DNA from: JACPUW01 sp049115495
GTDB taxonomy: Bacteria; Bacteroidota; Bacteroidia; CAILMK01; JACPUW01
Reading direction: 5' to 3'
DNA length: 64,000 nt
Assembly: GCA_049115495.1 (NCBI GenBank)
Contig: JAGDZV010000003.1
Span: 293,377 to 357,376, forward strand
The translations under genes were made by a program, and so were the position numbers. Positions 36,489 to 45,096 of the stretch are shown here, piece by piece. Below the pieces are notes generated by a model. That model searched no databases. It was not told the origin of the DNA and saw nothing but the letters and a program-made list of their open reading frames with translations. Position 1 is the first letter of the stretch. Each line of letters begins with the position of its first letter.

Positions 36489-36587
36489 ATGTCCTTAGAC
36501 ACGCTAATCCGTTAACAATGAATCGCTCCTTATTAAACAATTGAGTGCTAATTCATGTTTTTAAGGCATATATAAAAAAGCAAAATA

Positions 36588-37175
36588 TTGAAAGCCATTT
36601 TCATAACACTAGGTATTGTACTCCTCATCTTTATAATCATTCAAGCCTTTGCCATGAGCAATAGAAGTAGCATAGAAGAATATTCATATAAGGTTGTAGA
36701 AACTTATGATGGATTCGAAATTAGAGAATATGAAGCCAGCTTATTTACATCAGTAAAAATGGCAACCAACAAATATGAACAAGCATCAAGCGCTGGTTTT
36801 AGGGTTTTGGCTGGTTACATTTTTGGAAACAATAGTGAAAGCCAAAAAATAGCCATGACTAGCCCTGTGGCTATGACCATGAATGATTCTATGACCATGA
36901 TGTTTATGGTGCCAAAAAACATAGAAAAAGATGAGCTTCCAAAACCCAATGATTCTAGAATAATTTTGCAAGAAGAACCAGCGAAAACAGTTGCTGCGAT
37001 TAGATTTAGTGGTTGGGCCAACAACAATAAACTTGAAAAGTACAAGAAAAAGCTAAGCGATTTGCTTGAAATCGAAAACATAGCGCACACCGGAAACTTT
37101 ATGTACTTAGGCTACAATCCACCTTATGATGTGGTTAATAGAAAAAATGAAGTGATCGTAGAGATTTTGAGGTAA
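36588..37175 (+). CDS. SOUL heme-binding family protein, membrane anchored
   Basis: 195 residues. One N-terminal membrane segment (about 3-22, IFITLGIVLLIFIIIQAF) is followed by a SOUL domain: YKVVETYDGFEIREYEASLFTSV, KIAMTSPVAMTM (the family hallmark), MVPKNIEKDELPKPNDSRI, and VAAIRFSGWANNNKLEKYKKKLSDLL. SOUL proteins bind heme or other tetrapyrroles and are of unclear role in bacteria. The start is TTG at 36588; no ATG lies before the membrane segment. Confidence 0.85.
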   Translation: MKAIFITLGIVLLIFIIIQAFAMSNRSSIEEYSYKVVETYDGFEIREYEASLFTSVKMATNKYEQASSAGFRVLAGYIFGNNSESQKIAMTSPVAMTMNDSMTMMFMVPKNIEKDELPKPNDSRIILQEEPAKTVAAIRFSGWANNNKLEKYKKKLSDLLEIENIAHTGNFMYLGYNPPYDVVNRKNEVIVEILR

Positions 37176-37218
37176 GAATAACCGCTTTAGTATTATCGAA
37201 GTTAAATACGCTCTCAAA

Positions 37219-39831
37219 TTATCTGTTAATTTGGTTCACTATAGTGCTATCAGTAATTTTATCATCATCAGCCAATAAAATGGCTTTGCTTAAAACAATT
37301 GATAGGCCTTTATCGCCTTCAAAAGGAATAAAAAGCTTCTCAGTACTACTTTCAGATGATCGAGCAGGCACAATGCACAGGTATTGATCGTTTGGCTCCA
37401 TTAAAATATTACCACTACCTATATGAATCTTATAGGTTCTAAGCTTACCTCTAACAATTAAAAACTTACCATCAATTTTTGCTTTATCTCTTATTTTTTT
37501 CAATCTAGGTAGTAAGTTTTCAAGTATGCTCTTTCTGGTTTTAGCAATTTCATTTAAATCTCCAAAAGAGTATGATGTCCAATAATCACGATTGGCTTGT
37601 CGCGCGCCATTATTGTCCATCCATTGCGGATCGTTGCCCACACTGCATACTCCTACAAACATGTCAACATCACGCATTATTTCTGTAAAAACCATTTTAG
37701 GTACATCTTCAAGGTTCATCACCTCTCCTTCGCTATTTTTAAACTTTACCTGATCTGTTGCTATATGATACCAAATCCCAGCTTCATTAAAATCATCTTC
37801 ATCATTATTAAGTTCATCAATCCAGTATTCAGCTGAAATTCCGTATTCAGGTATTTGCTTTATCGCAGTTTCGCTTTCGCGGCCATCATCATACCAACCC
37901 ATTAGTGAAAATTTCCAATCGCGTAAAGTAGCCAATGCATTAAACTGATGCTGCTTAAGAATATGAGCTGCCATTCTATTTGAATAAGTTCGCGTATTAA
38001 CTTCAGCATCGGTTAAGATATAAATTTCTCTAAAGGCTTGCTTAACGGGCTGCTTCCATTGTAAGTCTATAACTTTTTGTCGCCAATGAATAATCTCAGC
38101 TTCAGTAGCATTTACTGGATGCCAAAGCGATACTTCCGTTTCTTCATCTATCCAATCAATTTTGTCATGCGCTACGGTATACCAATTACCATCAAGCATA
38201 ATGGCTTCACATTTCTGCCCCTTTTTTTTAAAACTCCAAATTAGCTTTGAAGCAATGGGATTTACTAAACCATGATTAATATAGAACTTCTTAAAAGAAG
38301 CCATATCCCATGTTCTGTTTAAAATGAACTGATTATCAATTCGCTGCTTTTGAGCCGAATAAACTTTTTGAATTTCTTTTATTTCCTTTTGTATTTTTTT
38401 TAGTTTGCTGCTGTGTAGTGCATTGTTTTTTACTGCACTCGGTGTGCTTTTCATGGGCTGACCATCTGCCTTAAAAAACTGCTTTTTAACTTTTGATGCT
38501 TCAATCCATACTTGCAGGTTGTACTCATCAAATGCAATGATTTTTTTTCCATTAACAAGTTTGAAATCAGGAATAGCCATTTCCTTAAGCTCTTCTACCG
38601 AAACATTATACTTTTTTGCACCTGCGTTTAAATGCTTATCAATTATCTTCTTTATGTTGTTTTGTCTGAGTTTTAGTTTTAGGGTTGATAAAGCTCCGAG
38701 CCCATCTTTACCACGCATATTGCCTAAAACCATAACGCATGCATTACCAATTGATGCAGCTGCCGGCCCTTGCCCTGGAATTTTTGAATAAGACTTTTCT
38801 GTTAATTTAGAAAGCAGCCTAATGGTCTCTTTATCAGAGTAACGCTCCATGGTCCAAACAAGGCCTTTAATAAAGGTCTGACTTGGATTGCATAAGTAGC
38901 TTGTATGGGTATATTCATAAGATCTACCAGCATGCTCATGTGTTGTGGTTTCTTCAACAAAAGCACGATTTAATGGAATTTGCAAAAGCTCCTGTGCAAT
39001 TTTTCTATATTTATCAGGTCTAATACTTTCTTGAAGTTTTGCTACGGTATTAATAAACCTTTTTGTAGGTTTTGAACCTGAAACGGTACTCACTAATTCA
39101 AATACTTGACTGTATTCAGTTTCATTTTCCTTTATTGCAGATAGTACTTGGTTTACCTCATTACCAATGTCTTTTGTAGGGAGCTGAAAAAGCTTTTGAC
39201 CTTCTTCAACATCAGAAATAATTGCTCTTAATTTTTGAACAGCCTTATTCATATTTGCTCCATAATAAGATCTATCGCCATCTACTTTAAACTCAGGCCA
39301 AGAGAGCATTTCTACTATAAAGGACTTAAGTTCTTCGGTTAGCTCATTTTTTTTAAGAAAATACTCAATTTGCTTTATGGCATAGTTTACTGGGTAGTTT
39401 GTGAAACTAGAATAAAACTCTTCTGATATCTTAAACTCATCGTTATTCTTTTTATAGCTCTTGAATAGTGTTATCCATTCTTTATCAGTATAATCAAGTT
39501 TTTTTCGAATCAAACCAGCCTGTATGTTGTAAGCGTAACCTGGTCCAAAAGTTGAAATATCATTTGTATGCCATCTATATTTATCTTTTTTCCTTCGTGC
39601 TTCAATCTTTAAACTCCAATCCAGAATTAGTTCATTCAAAGCAAGTACGGCTTCTTTAACTTCTGTCTTAGTTTTATTTCTTAGCGTCTCATATGCTTCA
39701 AATCCGTTAAGATCATTTGGGTTATAAATGTTCGAACGGTTCTTTTTTAAATCAAGGATAAGGTCTATTACCTCTTGTTTTATTCCTTCTTCTTTGAATT
39801 CCTTCTTTTTCTTTCTAAATAAATTGAACAT
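37219..39831 (-). CDS. DUF4132 domain-containing protein
   Basis: 870 residues without signal peptide or membrane segments. The C-terminal ~330 residues match the DUF4132 region: LRDWKFSLMGWYDDG, MVFTEIMRDVDMFVGVCSVGNDPQWMD, YWTSYSFGDLNEIAKTRKSILENLLPRLK, IDGKFLIVRGKLRTYKIHIGSGNILM. The N-terminal ~400 residues are helical, HEAT-like in feel, with a lysine-rich stretch around 475-500. DUF4132 proteins often accompany WGR domains in E. coli MolR/YehI relatives; the molecular function is unknown. It starts 8 bp after the small protein ending in Gly-Gly, so the two are surely co-expressed. No E1-like or peptidase motif is evident. Confidence 0.82.
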   Translation of the reverse strand: MFNLFRKKKKEFKEEGIKQEVIDLILDLKKNRSNIYNPNDLNGFEAYETLRNKTKTEVKEAVLALNELILDWSLKIEARRKKDKYRWHTNDISTFGPGYAYNIQAGLIRKKLDYTDKEWITLFKSYKKNNDEFKISEEFYSSFTNYPVNYAIKQIEYFLKKNELTEELKSFIVEMLSWPEFKVDGDRSYYGANMNKAVQKLRAIISDVEEGQKLFQLPTKDIGNEVNQVLSAIKENETEYSQVFELVSTVSGSKPTKRFINTVAKLQESIRPDKYRKIAQELLQIPLNRAFVEETTTHEHAGRSYEYTHTSYLCNPSQTFIKGLVWTMERYSDKETIRLLSKLTEKSYSKIPGQGPAAASIGNACVMVLGNMRGKDGLGALSTLKLKLRQNNIKKIIDKHLNAGAKKYNVSVEELKEMAIPDFKLVNGKKIIAFDEYNLQVWIEASKVKKQFFKADGQPMKSTPSAVKNNALHSSKLKKIQKEIKEIQKVYSAQKQRIDNQFILNRTWDMASFKKFYINHGLVNPIASKLIWSFKKKGQKCEAIMLDGNWYTVAHDKIDWIDEETEVSLWHPVNATEAEIIHWRQKVIDLQWKQPVKQAFREIYILTDAEVNTRTYSNRMAAHILKQHQFNALATLRDWKFSLMGWYDDGRESETAIKQIPEYGISAEYWIDELNNDEDDFNEAGIWYHIATDQVKFKNSEGEVMNLEDVPKMVFTEIMRDVDMFVGVCSVGNDPQWMDNNGARQANRDYWTSYSFGDLNEIAKTRKSILENLLPRLKKIRDKAKIDGKFLIVRGKLRTYKIHIGSGNILMEPNDQYLCIVPARSSESSTEKLFIPFEGDKGLSIVLSKAILLADDDKITDSTIVNQINR

Positions 39832-39839
39832 AAAAAATA

Positions 39840-40223
39840 TTAACCTCCTACCAAAGGAGTAAGCTTTAAAAAAGAAACCTTGGTATTCTCTTCAATCAAA
39901 AATTTTTGGTCTAGATCTTCTACTTGGTCATCATCAACAAAAATGAAATATCCATTCTTATTAAAAGCATCAAAAGCCAAATACATCTGTTTTTCAATGT
40001 CGATCTTTCTTTCTTTTTTATTATTGAGCCTTTTCTCTAAGTTGGTAGGTAAAACCAAGCCCTTTGTATAACTCTCCTTATTTTGCTCGTACTTTTTCAC
40101 TTCCTCCTTAATACGAGCCTCAATTAGATCTTTTACACTTATGTATTCATTATCGAACTGTAAAGCAAGTTCGTGAAGAATTTGTCCTGCTGCAGTTTCA
40201 TCTTTTACAATAAGGTTATTCAT
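39840..40223 (-). CDS. Small protein with ubiquitin-like (MoaD/ThiS-type) C-terminus ending in Gly-Gly
   Basis: Start set at the ATG at 40223 (MNNLIVKDE), giving 127 residues; the frame continues to 40247, but a -7-like box (rc TCAATTTG, 40245-40252) supports the shorter form. Seen directly: the last ~37 residues run FIFVDDDQVEDLD, IEENTKVSFLKL and TPLVGG at the extreme C-terminus, the strand-turn-strand-GG pattern of beta-grasp sulfur carriers and ubiquitin-like modifiers. The first ~45 residues (FDNEYISVKDLIEARIKEEV) could be the beta-hairpin and helix, with a charged helical insertion between. It is not a canonical MoaD or ThiS (too long, no molybdopterin or thiamine genes nearby). It forms a pair with the DUF4132 gene. 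Confidence 0.6.
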   Translation of the reverse strand: MNNLIVKDETAAGQILHELALQFDNEYISVKDLIEARIKEEVKKYEQNKESYTKGLVLPTNLEKRLNNKKERKIDIEKQMYLAFDAFNKNGYFIFVDDDQVEDLDQKFLIEENTKVSFLKLTPLVGG

Positions 40224-40372
40224 AGAAATCAAAATTAATTTAGGCAAATTGAAAATGCCTTATTTCTGAAGCAACAATAAATAATGTTACAATAATCGAT
40301 CTGATTTAGGTCTGAATTCGAGTATCACCAATTTGCTACTCCCAATTAATTTATGGTTCGACCTTTATAAAA

Positions 40373-41236
40373 CTAGACCTTCACAATCTCTACCCCTTCC
40401 TCTTTTCTAAGCCAAGTAAGTTGCCTTTTGGCATAGTTGCGGGTGTGTTGTTTTATTTTCTCAATGGCAAATGCCCTTGTACACCTACCATCAAAATATT
40501 CAAAAAGCTCAGAATAGCCAACTGTATTCAATGGATTCAAATGTCTGTAAGCAAATAATGATCTTGCTTCTTTTTCAAGCCCAGCCGCAATCATAGCATC
40601 TACCCTATTATTTATTCTTTGGTATAGTACTTCTCTCTCCCACTTAAGCCCAATTTTTTTAATACTAAAACCTCTTGGTGCCTTGGTCTGGTTTTTAAAC
40701 TTGCTATATGGCTCACCACTGCTTAAGCAAACTTCAAGTGCCCTAATCACTCTTCGCGGGTTATCAAGTGCTATTGTATTGAAGCTTTCTGGATCTAGTT
40801 TAGCTAATTCGTGTTTCAATGATTCCAAACCTTCTTTATTGAGCCTTTGATTTAACTCATCACGAATTTTATCATCAACTTTAGGAAAATTATCTAAGCC
40901 TTCTAAAACAGCCTTAATAAACAAACCTGAGCCCCCTACGAGTATTGCAACTTCCCTTGTTCTAAAATATTCATTCAGTTTGTTCAGTGCATTTTTTTCA
41001 AAATCCCCAGCAGTATATTCGTCATGAATTGAAATATGCCCAACAAAATGATGTTTGGCGGCTAACAATTCTTCATTACTGGGTTTAGCAACCCCAATGT
41101 TCATTTCTCTATAAAACTGTCGAGAATCTGCCGAGAAAATCTCAGCATTGTGTTTTTTAGCTAAGTCAATAGCATAGGCAGTTTTGCCTGATGCTGTTGG
41201 CCCCATTACCACAATAAGTTGCGGTTTACTTGACAT
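40373..41236 (-). CDS. miaA: tRNA dimethylallyltransferase
   Basis: 287 residues. P-loop VVMGPTASGKTAYAIDLA (residues 9-26), DSRQFYREMNIGVAKPS, the base-binding VGHISIHDEYTAGDFE, LVGGSGLFIKAVLEG, and DNPRRVIRALEVCLSSGEPYS are all characteristic. It adds the dimethylallyl group to A37 of tRNAs reading UNN codons. It starts with a one-base stop/start overlap (TAATG) with the PRiA4_ORF3 gene, so the three genes cca, PRiA4_ORF3 and miaA form a compact unit with two tRNA-maturation enzymes. Confidence 0.95.
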   Translation of the reverse strand: MSSKPQLIVVMGPTASGKTAYAIDLAKKHNAEIFSADSRQFYREMNIGVAKPSNEELLAAKHHFVGHISIHDEYTAGDFEKNALNKLNEYFRTREVAILVGGSGLFIKAVLEGLDNFPKVDDKIRDELNQRLNKEGLESLKHELAKLDPESFNTIALDNPRRVIRALEVCLSSGEPYSKFKNQTKAPRGFSIKKIGLKWEREVLYQRINNRVDAMIAAGLEKEARSLFAYRHLNPLNTVGYSELFEYFDGRCTRAFAIEKIKQHTRNYAKRQLTWLRKEEGVEIVKV

Positions 41237-41778
41237 TAATAATCTTCATATTCAGAATCAATGCTCTCATCGTAATCTTCAAACCCACCGCCTTCTCTTA
41301 AAAGATCATTGGCAATTGACTCAGTGGTGTTTTCTGCCAATAGTTTGGCTCTTGCCTCATCAGGGTTTTCAACTTTACCCATTTCTTCTACTAAAACAGG
41401 ATAGCTCATGCTGGCAATTTTATTTACTTGCTCTATGTATTCTATCTTAAACTCCCACATAAGCAGCATGTCATATTCATAGATCAAACTTTTACAAGTA
41501 TTGTTTATAGCAGCATAAGTTTTTACATCGCTCATACATGCAGATTCTTCCTTGCTCTCTTCATCTTCAATTCGAAGCATTGGAACCTCCTGCGTACGGT
41601 TAAATCCATTTTCGCAAAGCCAAAAAGATGCCATTTCTCCAGCATTTAACTCAAAAGCCGCAAGTATAGTTAAGTGCAATTCTTCTAAATTGCTCTCTAT
41701 ATCAATATCAACAACCCGTTGTACATTTTCATCGTTGCCCTTGTAAATTTTTAAACGTAAAGCTTTATTTTGGTCCAT
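41236..41778 (-). CDS. PRiA4_ORF3-like (IS1096 passenger TnpR-annotated) protein
   Basis: 180 residues. LRLKIYKGNDENVQRVVDIDIESNLEELHLTILAAFEL and SLIYEYDMLLMWEFKIEYIE match the PRiA4 ORF-3-like fold (the YEYDxGDxWxxxI motif is changed to YEYDMLLMWEFKI). Databases call such proteins 'IS1096 element passenger TnpR', which is a misnomer: there is no resolvase fold, no inverted repeat and no transposase here. The C-terminal tail is very acidic. It sits between cca (1-bp gap) and miaA (1-bp overlap), so a link with RNA metabolism is possible but unproven. Confidence 0.7.
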   Translation of the reverse strand: MDQNKALRLKIYKGNDENVQRVVDIDIESNLEELHLTILAAFELNAGEMASFWLCENGFNRTQEVPMLRIEDEESKEESACMSDVKTYAAINNTCKSLIYEYDMLLMWEFKIEYIEQVNKIASMSYPVLVEEMGKVENPDEARAKLLAENTTESIANDLLREGGGFEDYDESIDSEYEDY

Positions 41779-41779
41779 A

Positions 41780-43204
41780 TTATCTGTTTTGCCTTAGCCC
41801 CATTTCAGTGCCTAACTTAATCATTAATTCATAAGCCTTTTCCTTCTCATTTGCAATTTCGCCATTCATAATGGCTTCTTTTATTAACTCTTTTAGGTCG
41901 CCAATGGTTTTAGAAGGTTTTATGCTAAAGTATTGCATTATATCTTCACCCGATATTGGGTTCTTCCAATTTCTTAGTCTATCCCTTTCTTCAACCACTA
42001 TTACCTTTTCTTGTACGCCTTCAAAGGCTTTAATAATGCGTCGAACTTTTTTAGGGTTTTTACTGGTAATATCTGCTTTGCACAGCTTAAACAGGTCTTC
42101 AATATCGTCGCCAGCATCAACAATTAATCTCCTTACGGCGCTATCGGTTACATTTTGAGTAAGGGCAATTGGTCTCAAATGAAGATTAACTAGCTTTTGT
42201 ACATATTTTAACTCGCTACCCAAAGGCAATTTAAACCTTGTAAAAATCCGCTTCGTCATTCTTGCTCCAACCACTTCATGCCCATGAAATGTCCAACCTG
42301 CTTTTTTGTCAAATCGCTTTGTTGGCGTTTTGCCAATATCATGCAACATTGCGGCCCAGCGCAGCCAAAGATTATTTGTGGTAAGGCAAATATTATCTAC
42401 TACCTTAATGGTATGATAAAAGTTGTCTTTATGGCTTACCCCATCTTTATCTTCTACACCTTGTAAATCAACTAATTCAGAAAAAATAATTTTCAACAAG
42501 CCGCTTTTATAGAGCAATTCAAAACCAATTGATGGTTTTGGACTTAACATAATTTTGTTAAGCTCATCAGATATACGCTCTTGAGATATAATGTTTATGC
42601 GCTCCTTTACCTTACTTATGGCCTTAAATGAATACTCATCAATGTTGAAATTAAGCTGACTAGCAAACCTAATGGCGCGCATCATTCTTAATGGGTCATC
42701 GCTATAGGTAACTTCTGGTTCAAGCGGGGTTTTAATAATTCTATTTCTAAGATCATCGAGCCCATTATAGGTATCAACCAGCTCCCCAAAATTTGCCTTA
42801 TTTAGCGATATTGCAAGGGTATTAATGGTAAAGTCTCTTCGCGAAATATCATCGGCAAACGAACCGTCTTCAACTATTGGTTTTCTTGAATTTCTTTGAT
42901 AAGACTCTTTTCTTGCCCCTACAAACTCAAATTCAAATCCATCTTTAAATCTAATGTTTGCAGTACCAAAATTTTTAAAATAGCTGTATTTACCTTCTCC
43001 AATTTTCTTATGCACTGCATCTGAAAAGGCCACCCCATCTCCTACAACCAGTACGTCTACATCTTTACTTTTTCTACTCAATAAAAGGTCGCGTACAAAA
43101 CCACCTACCAAAAAGGCCTTTTGCTCCATTTCATCAGCCACTTCACCAATGGTGGCAAAGTGCTGATACTCCTTAAACTTTTGTAGTTTATCAGAAAGGT
43201 TCAA
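41780..43204 (-). CDS. cca: CCA tRNA nucleotidyltransferase with HD domain
   Basis: 474 residues. The nucleotidyltransferase head has AFLVGGFVRDLLLSRKSKDVDVLVVGDG with the metal-binding DVD, followed by RRDFTINTLAISL and DDPLRMMRAIRFASQLNFNID. A C-terminal HD domain (MLHDIGKTPTKRFDKKAGWTFHGHEVVGA) suggests phosphohydrolase activity as in E. coli-type enzymes. It adds or repairs the 3' CCA of tRNAs. An assignment as poly(A) polymerase cannot be excluded from sequence, but the HD domain favours CCA addition. It follows yidC by 17 bp. Confidence 0.9.
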   Translation of the reverse strand: MNLSDKLQKFKEYQHFATIGEVADEMEQKAFLVGGFVRDLLLSRKSKDVDVLVVGDGVAFSDAVHKKIGEGKYSYFKNFGTANIRFKDGFEFEFVGARKESYQRNSRKPIVEDGSFADDISRRDFTINTLAISLNKANFGELVDTYNGLDDLRNRIIKTPLEPEVTYSDDPLRMMRAIRFASQLNFNIDEYSFKAISKVKERINIISQERISDELNKIMLSPKPSIGFELLYKSGLLKIIFSELVDLQGVEDKDGVSHKDNFYHTIKVVDNICLTTNNLWLRWAAMLHDIGKTPTKRFDKKAGWTFHGHEVVGARMTKRIFTRFKLPLGSELKYVQKLVNLHLRPIALTQNVTDSAVRRLIVDAGDDIEDLFKLCKADITSKNPKKVRRIIKAFEGVQEKVIVVEERDRLRNWKNPISGEDIMQYFSIKPSKTIGDLKELIKEAIMNGEIANEKEKAYELMIKLGTEMGLRQNR

Positions 43205-43221
43205 ATTAGCGAAGGTTGAAG

Positions 43222-45021
43222 TTATCTTTTCTTCTTATTCTTTTGCTGCTGAATGGCTTGTTGTTTTCGCTGTTGCTTTTCCATCCACTCTTGCATACGG
43301 CCTTGCATGCCGGTAGAAGCTGCACCACCTCCAGAACTTGCTTTTTGCTTTTTCTTCTCTTCAATTTGAGCTCTAAGCTTGTCTTCATTTACGAATGCCT
43401 TGAATAAATAGGTTTGGCCAATAGAAAACAAGTTGGCCAAGAAATAATAGTAGCTCAATGCTGCCGAATAGCTATTTAAAAAAGTTAAGAAGATTATAGG
43501 CATAAAGTACGGCAAGTACTTAAGTTCTTTTTGCTGTTGCGGCTGATAACTCTGATTGATTAATGTATAAATAAACGTTGTAATTGTCATTAATAGCGCA
43601 AAAAGCGATATATGATCACCGTAGCCAGGAATTGAAAATCCAAATTCGTAAATACTATCGTAGGTAGACAAATCGTGCGCCCACAGAAACGGCTGTTGTC
43701 TAAGCTCAAATGAATGCGGAAAGAAGTTGAAAAGAGCCAGCAAAATTGGCATTTGCACTAGCATTGGTAAACAACCACCAAAAGGACTTACTCCTGTGGC
43801 CTGATAAAGCTTCATTTGCTCTTGCTGCTGTGCCTGCATATCACCATCGTTCTTCTTTTTAATGGCATCAAGCTCAGGTTTTAAAACACGCATTTTGGCA
43901 CCTGAAAGAAAGCTCTTGTAAGTAAAAAATAGCAATACCGACTTGAAAAGAATAGTAAGTATTAAAATAATGATACCATAATTACTGGTCATTTTACTCA
44001 ATAGGTTGAAAATAGGAATAACCGCAAACCTGTTTATCCAACCAAAAATTCCCCAACCTAAGTTAACTACTCTTTCAAGCTCAATATCATATTGTCTAAG
44101 CGTGCTGTAGTGGTTAGGAACAAAGATCATTTTAAACTTGTGAGTATTTGATTCTACAAGATCCATTGAAGCATGAAGCTCCTTAATATACTCATCTCCT
44201 TCTTGCCAATCTTGTTTTAAATATCCATTTTCAAAACCATTTGATGGTATTATGGCCTGGTTAAAAAAGTGCTGTTTGAAAGACAACCAATCAACTCTTG
44301 ATTCTGAACCAATTTCTTCATCATCTTCAGTTTTTCGCTCTGAAACATAATCGGGTTCGTCTCCAGTTTCTTTAAAGTATATTGAAGTTTGTAGTCTTTC
44401 GTTTTCGGCACTCATTTCTTGCTGCAAAACTTGTTGGGTCCAAATCAGCTTTTTAGCACTGGTGCCATTCCAATTACTCTCAAAATTCACCACATAATCT
44501 TCTTCACCACTTAAGGCGTACAAGTGTTCCACGCTTGCGCCATCTTCGGTTTTGGCACTCAATTTTAGCGACGTGGTTGAACTTTCAATTTTGTTAAAAA
44601 CTAAGTTAGTCGTGTTATAACCTTCACCGTAAGAAAAACCAAAGTCATTAACGCCTTCTTCAAGATTTACTAAAACCAATCCGGTAGAATCTGCTCTTTG
44701 ATACTCGTTTAGTTGTAAGTAAGAAATTTTACCTCCTTTATTACTTACTCTTAAAGTAAGAAGGTCATTTTTTATTTCGAATGATTCTTCTTGAACTGTA
44801 ACAGTCTCTCCAGAGTCGTTAACTAAGGTAATTTCCTTGGCGGCGCTCAGGGTTGTTTTTTTCTCTGCTATTTCATCAACAGGTTCAGGTGTTAATGCAG
44901 CAATACTATCTTTTATGGCCTGTTGTCGGGCCAATTCTTCTTCGCTTGGTTGGTTCCAAATTGAAAATCCAATTACGATTAAAACAATAAGCGAGAAGCC
45001 TATAATTTGATTTTTGTCCAT
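43222..45021 (-). CDS. yidC: Membrane protein insertase YidC
   Basis: 599 residues: an N-terminal membrane helix (about 6-24), a large periplasmic beta domain (about 60-340, FEIKNDLLTLRVSNKGGKISYLQLNEYQ), and the conserved five-helix insertase core (about 350-560) with NYGIIILILTILFKSVLLFFTYKSFLSGAKMRVLKPELDAIKKK, GVSPFGGCLPMLVQMPILLALFNFF and YFMPIIFLTFLNSYSAALSYYYF. The basic, glutamine-rich tail may contact ribosomes. It inserts membrane proteins with or without SecYEG. A perfect -7 box (rc TATTTTTG, 45050-45057) lies 29 bp upstream. Confidence 0.95.
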   Translation of the reverse strand: MDKNQIIGFSLIVLIVIGFSIWNQPSEEELARQQAIKDSIAALTPEPVDEIAEKKTTLSAAKEITLVNDSGETVTVQEESFEIKNDLLTLRVSNKGGKISYLQLNEYQRADSTGLVLVNLEEGVNDFGFSYGEGYNTTNLVFNKIESSTTSLKLSAKTEDGASVEHLYALSGEEDYVVNFESNWNGTSAKKLIWTQQVLQQEMSAENERLQTSIYFKETGDEPDYVSERKTEDDEEIGSESRVDWLSFKQHFFNQAIIPSNGFENGYLKQDWQEGDEYIKELHASMDLVESNTHKFKMIFVPNHYSTLRQYDIELERVVNLGWGIFGWINRFAVIPIFNLLSKMTSNYGIIILILTILFKSVLLFFTYKSFLSGAKMRVLKPELDAIKKKNDGDMQAQQQEQMKLYQATGVSPFGGCLPMLVQMPILLALFNFFPHSFELRQQPFLWAHDLSTYDSIYEFGFSIPGYGDHISLFALLMTITTFIYTLINQSYQPQQQKELKYLPYFMPIIFLTFLNSYSAALSYYYFLANLFSIGQTYLFKAFVNEDKLRAQIEEKKKQKASSGGGAASTGMQGRMQEWMEKQQRKQQAIQQQKNKKKR

Positions 45022-45049
45022 TAAATGAATGGTTTCTAAATAAGGGCTG

Positions 45050-45057
45050 CAAAAATA
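45050..45057 (-). promoter_or_regulatory. Putative -7 box of yidC
   Basis: Minus-strand TATTTTTG matches TAnnTTTG exactly and lies 29 bp before the ATG at 45021, in the short divergent region shared with the Sua5 gene. Confidence 0.35.
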
Positions 45058-45096
45058 GGAATATATCCTTCTAAGCCTAAGTATTTACTTTGCACT

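Noticed and set aside
41236..41778. Possible mobile element, suggested by the name IS1096 passenger TnpR for this family
   Set aside because: There is no transposase, resolvase motif, terminal repeat or target duplication nearby; the name is historical.
45085..45092. TTACTTTG as a promoter box for the Sua5 gene
   Set aside because: It ends only 4 bp before the ATG, so transcription would start inside the gene; a coincidental match is more likely.
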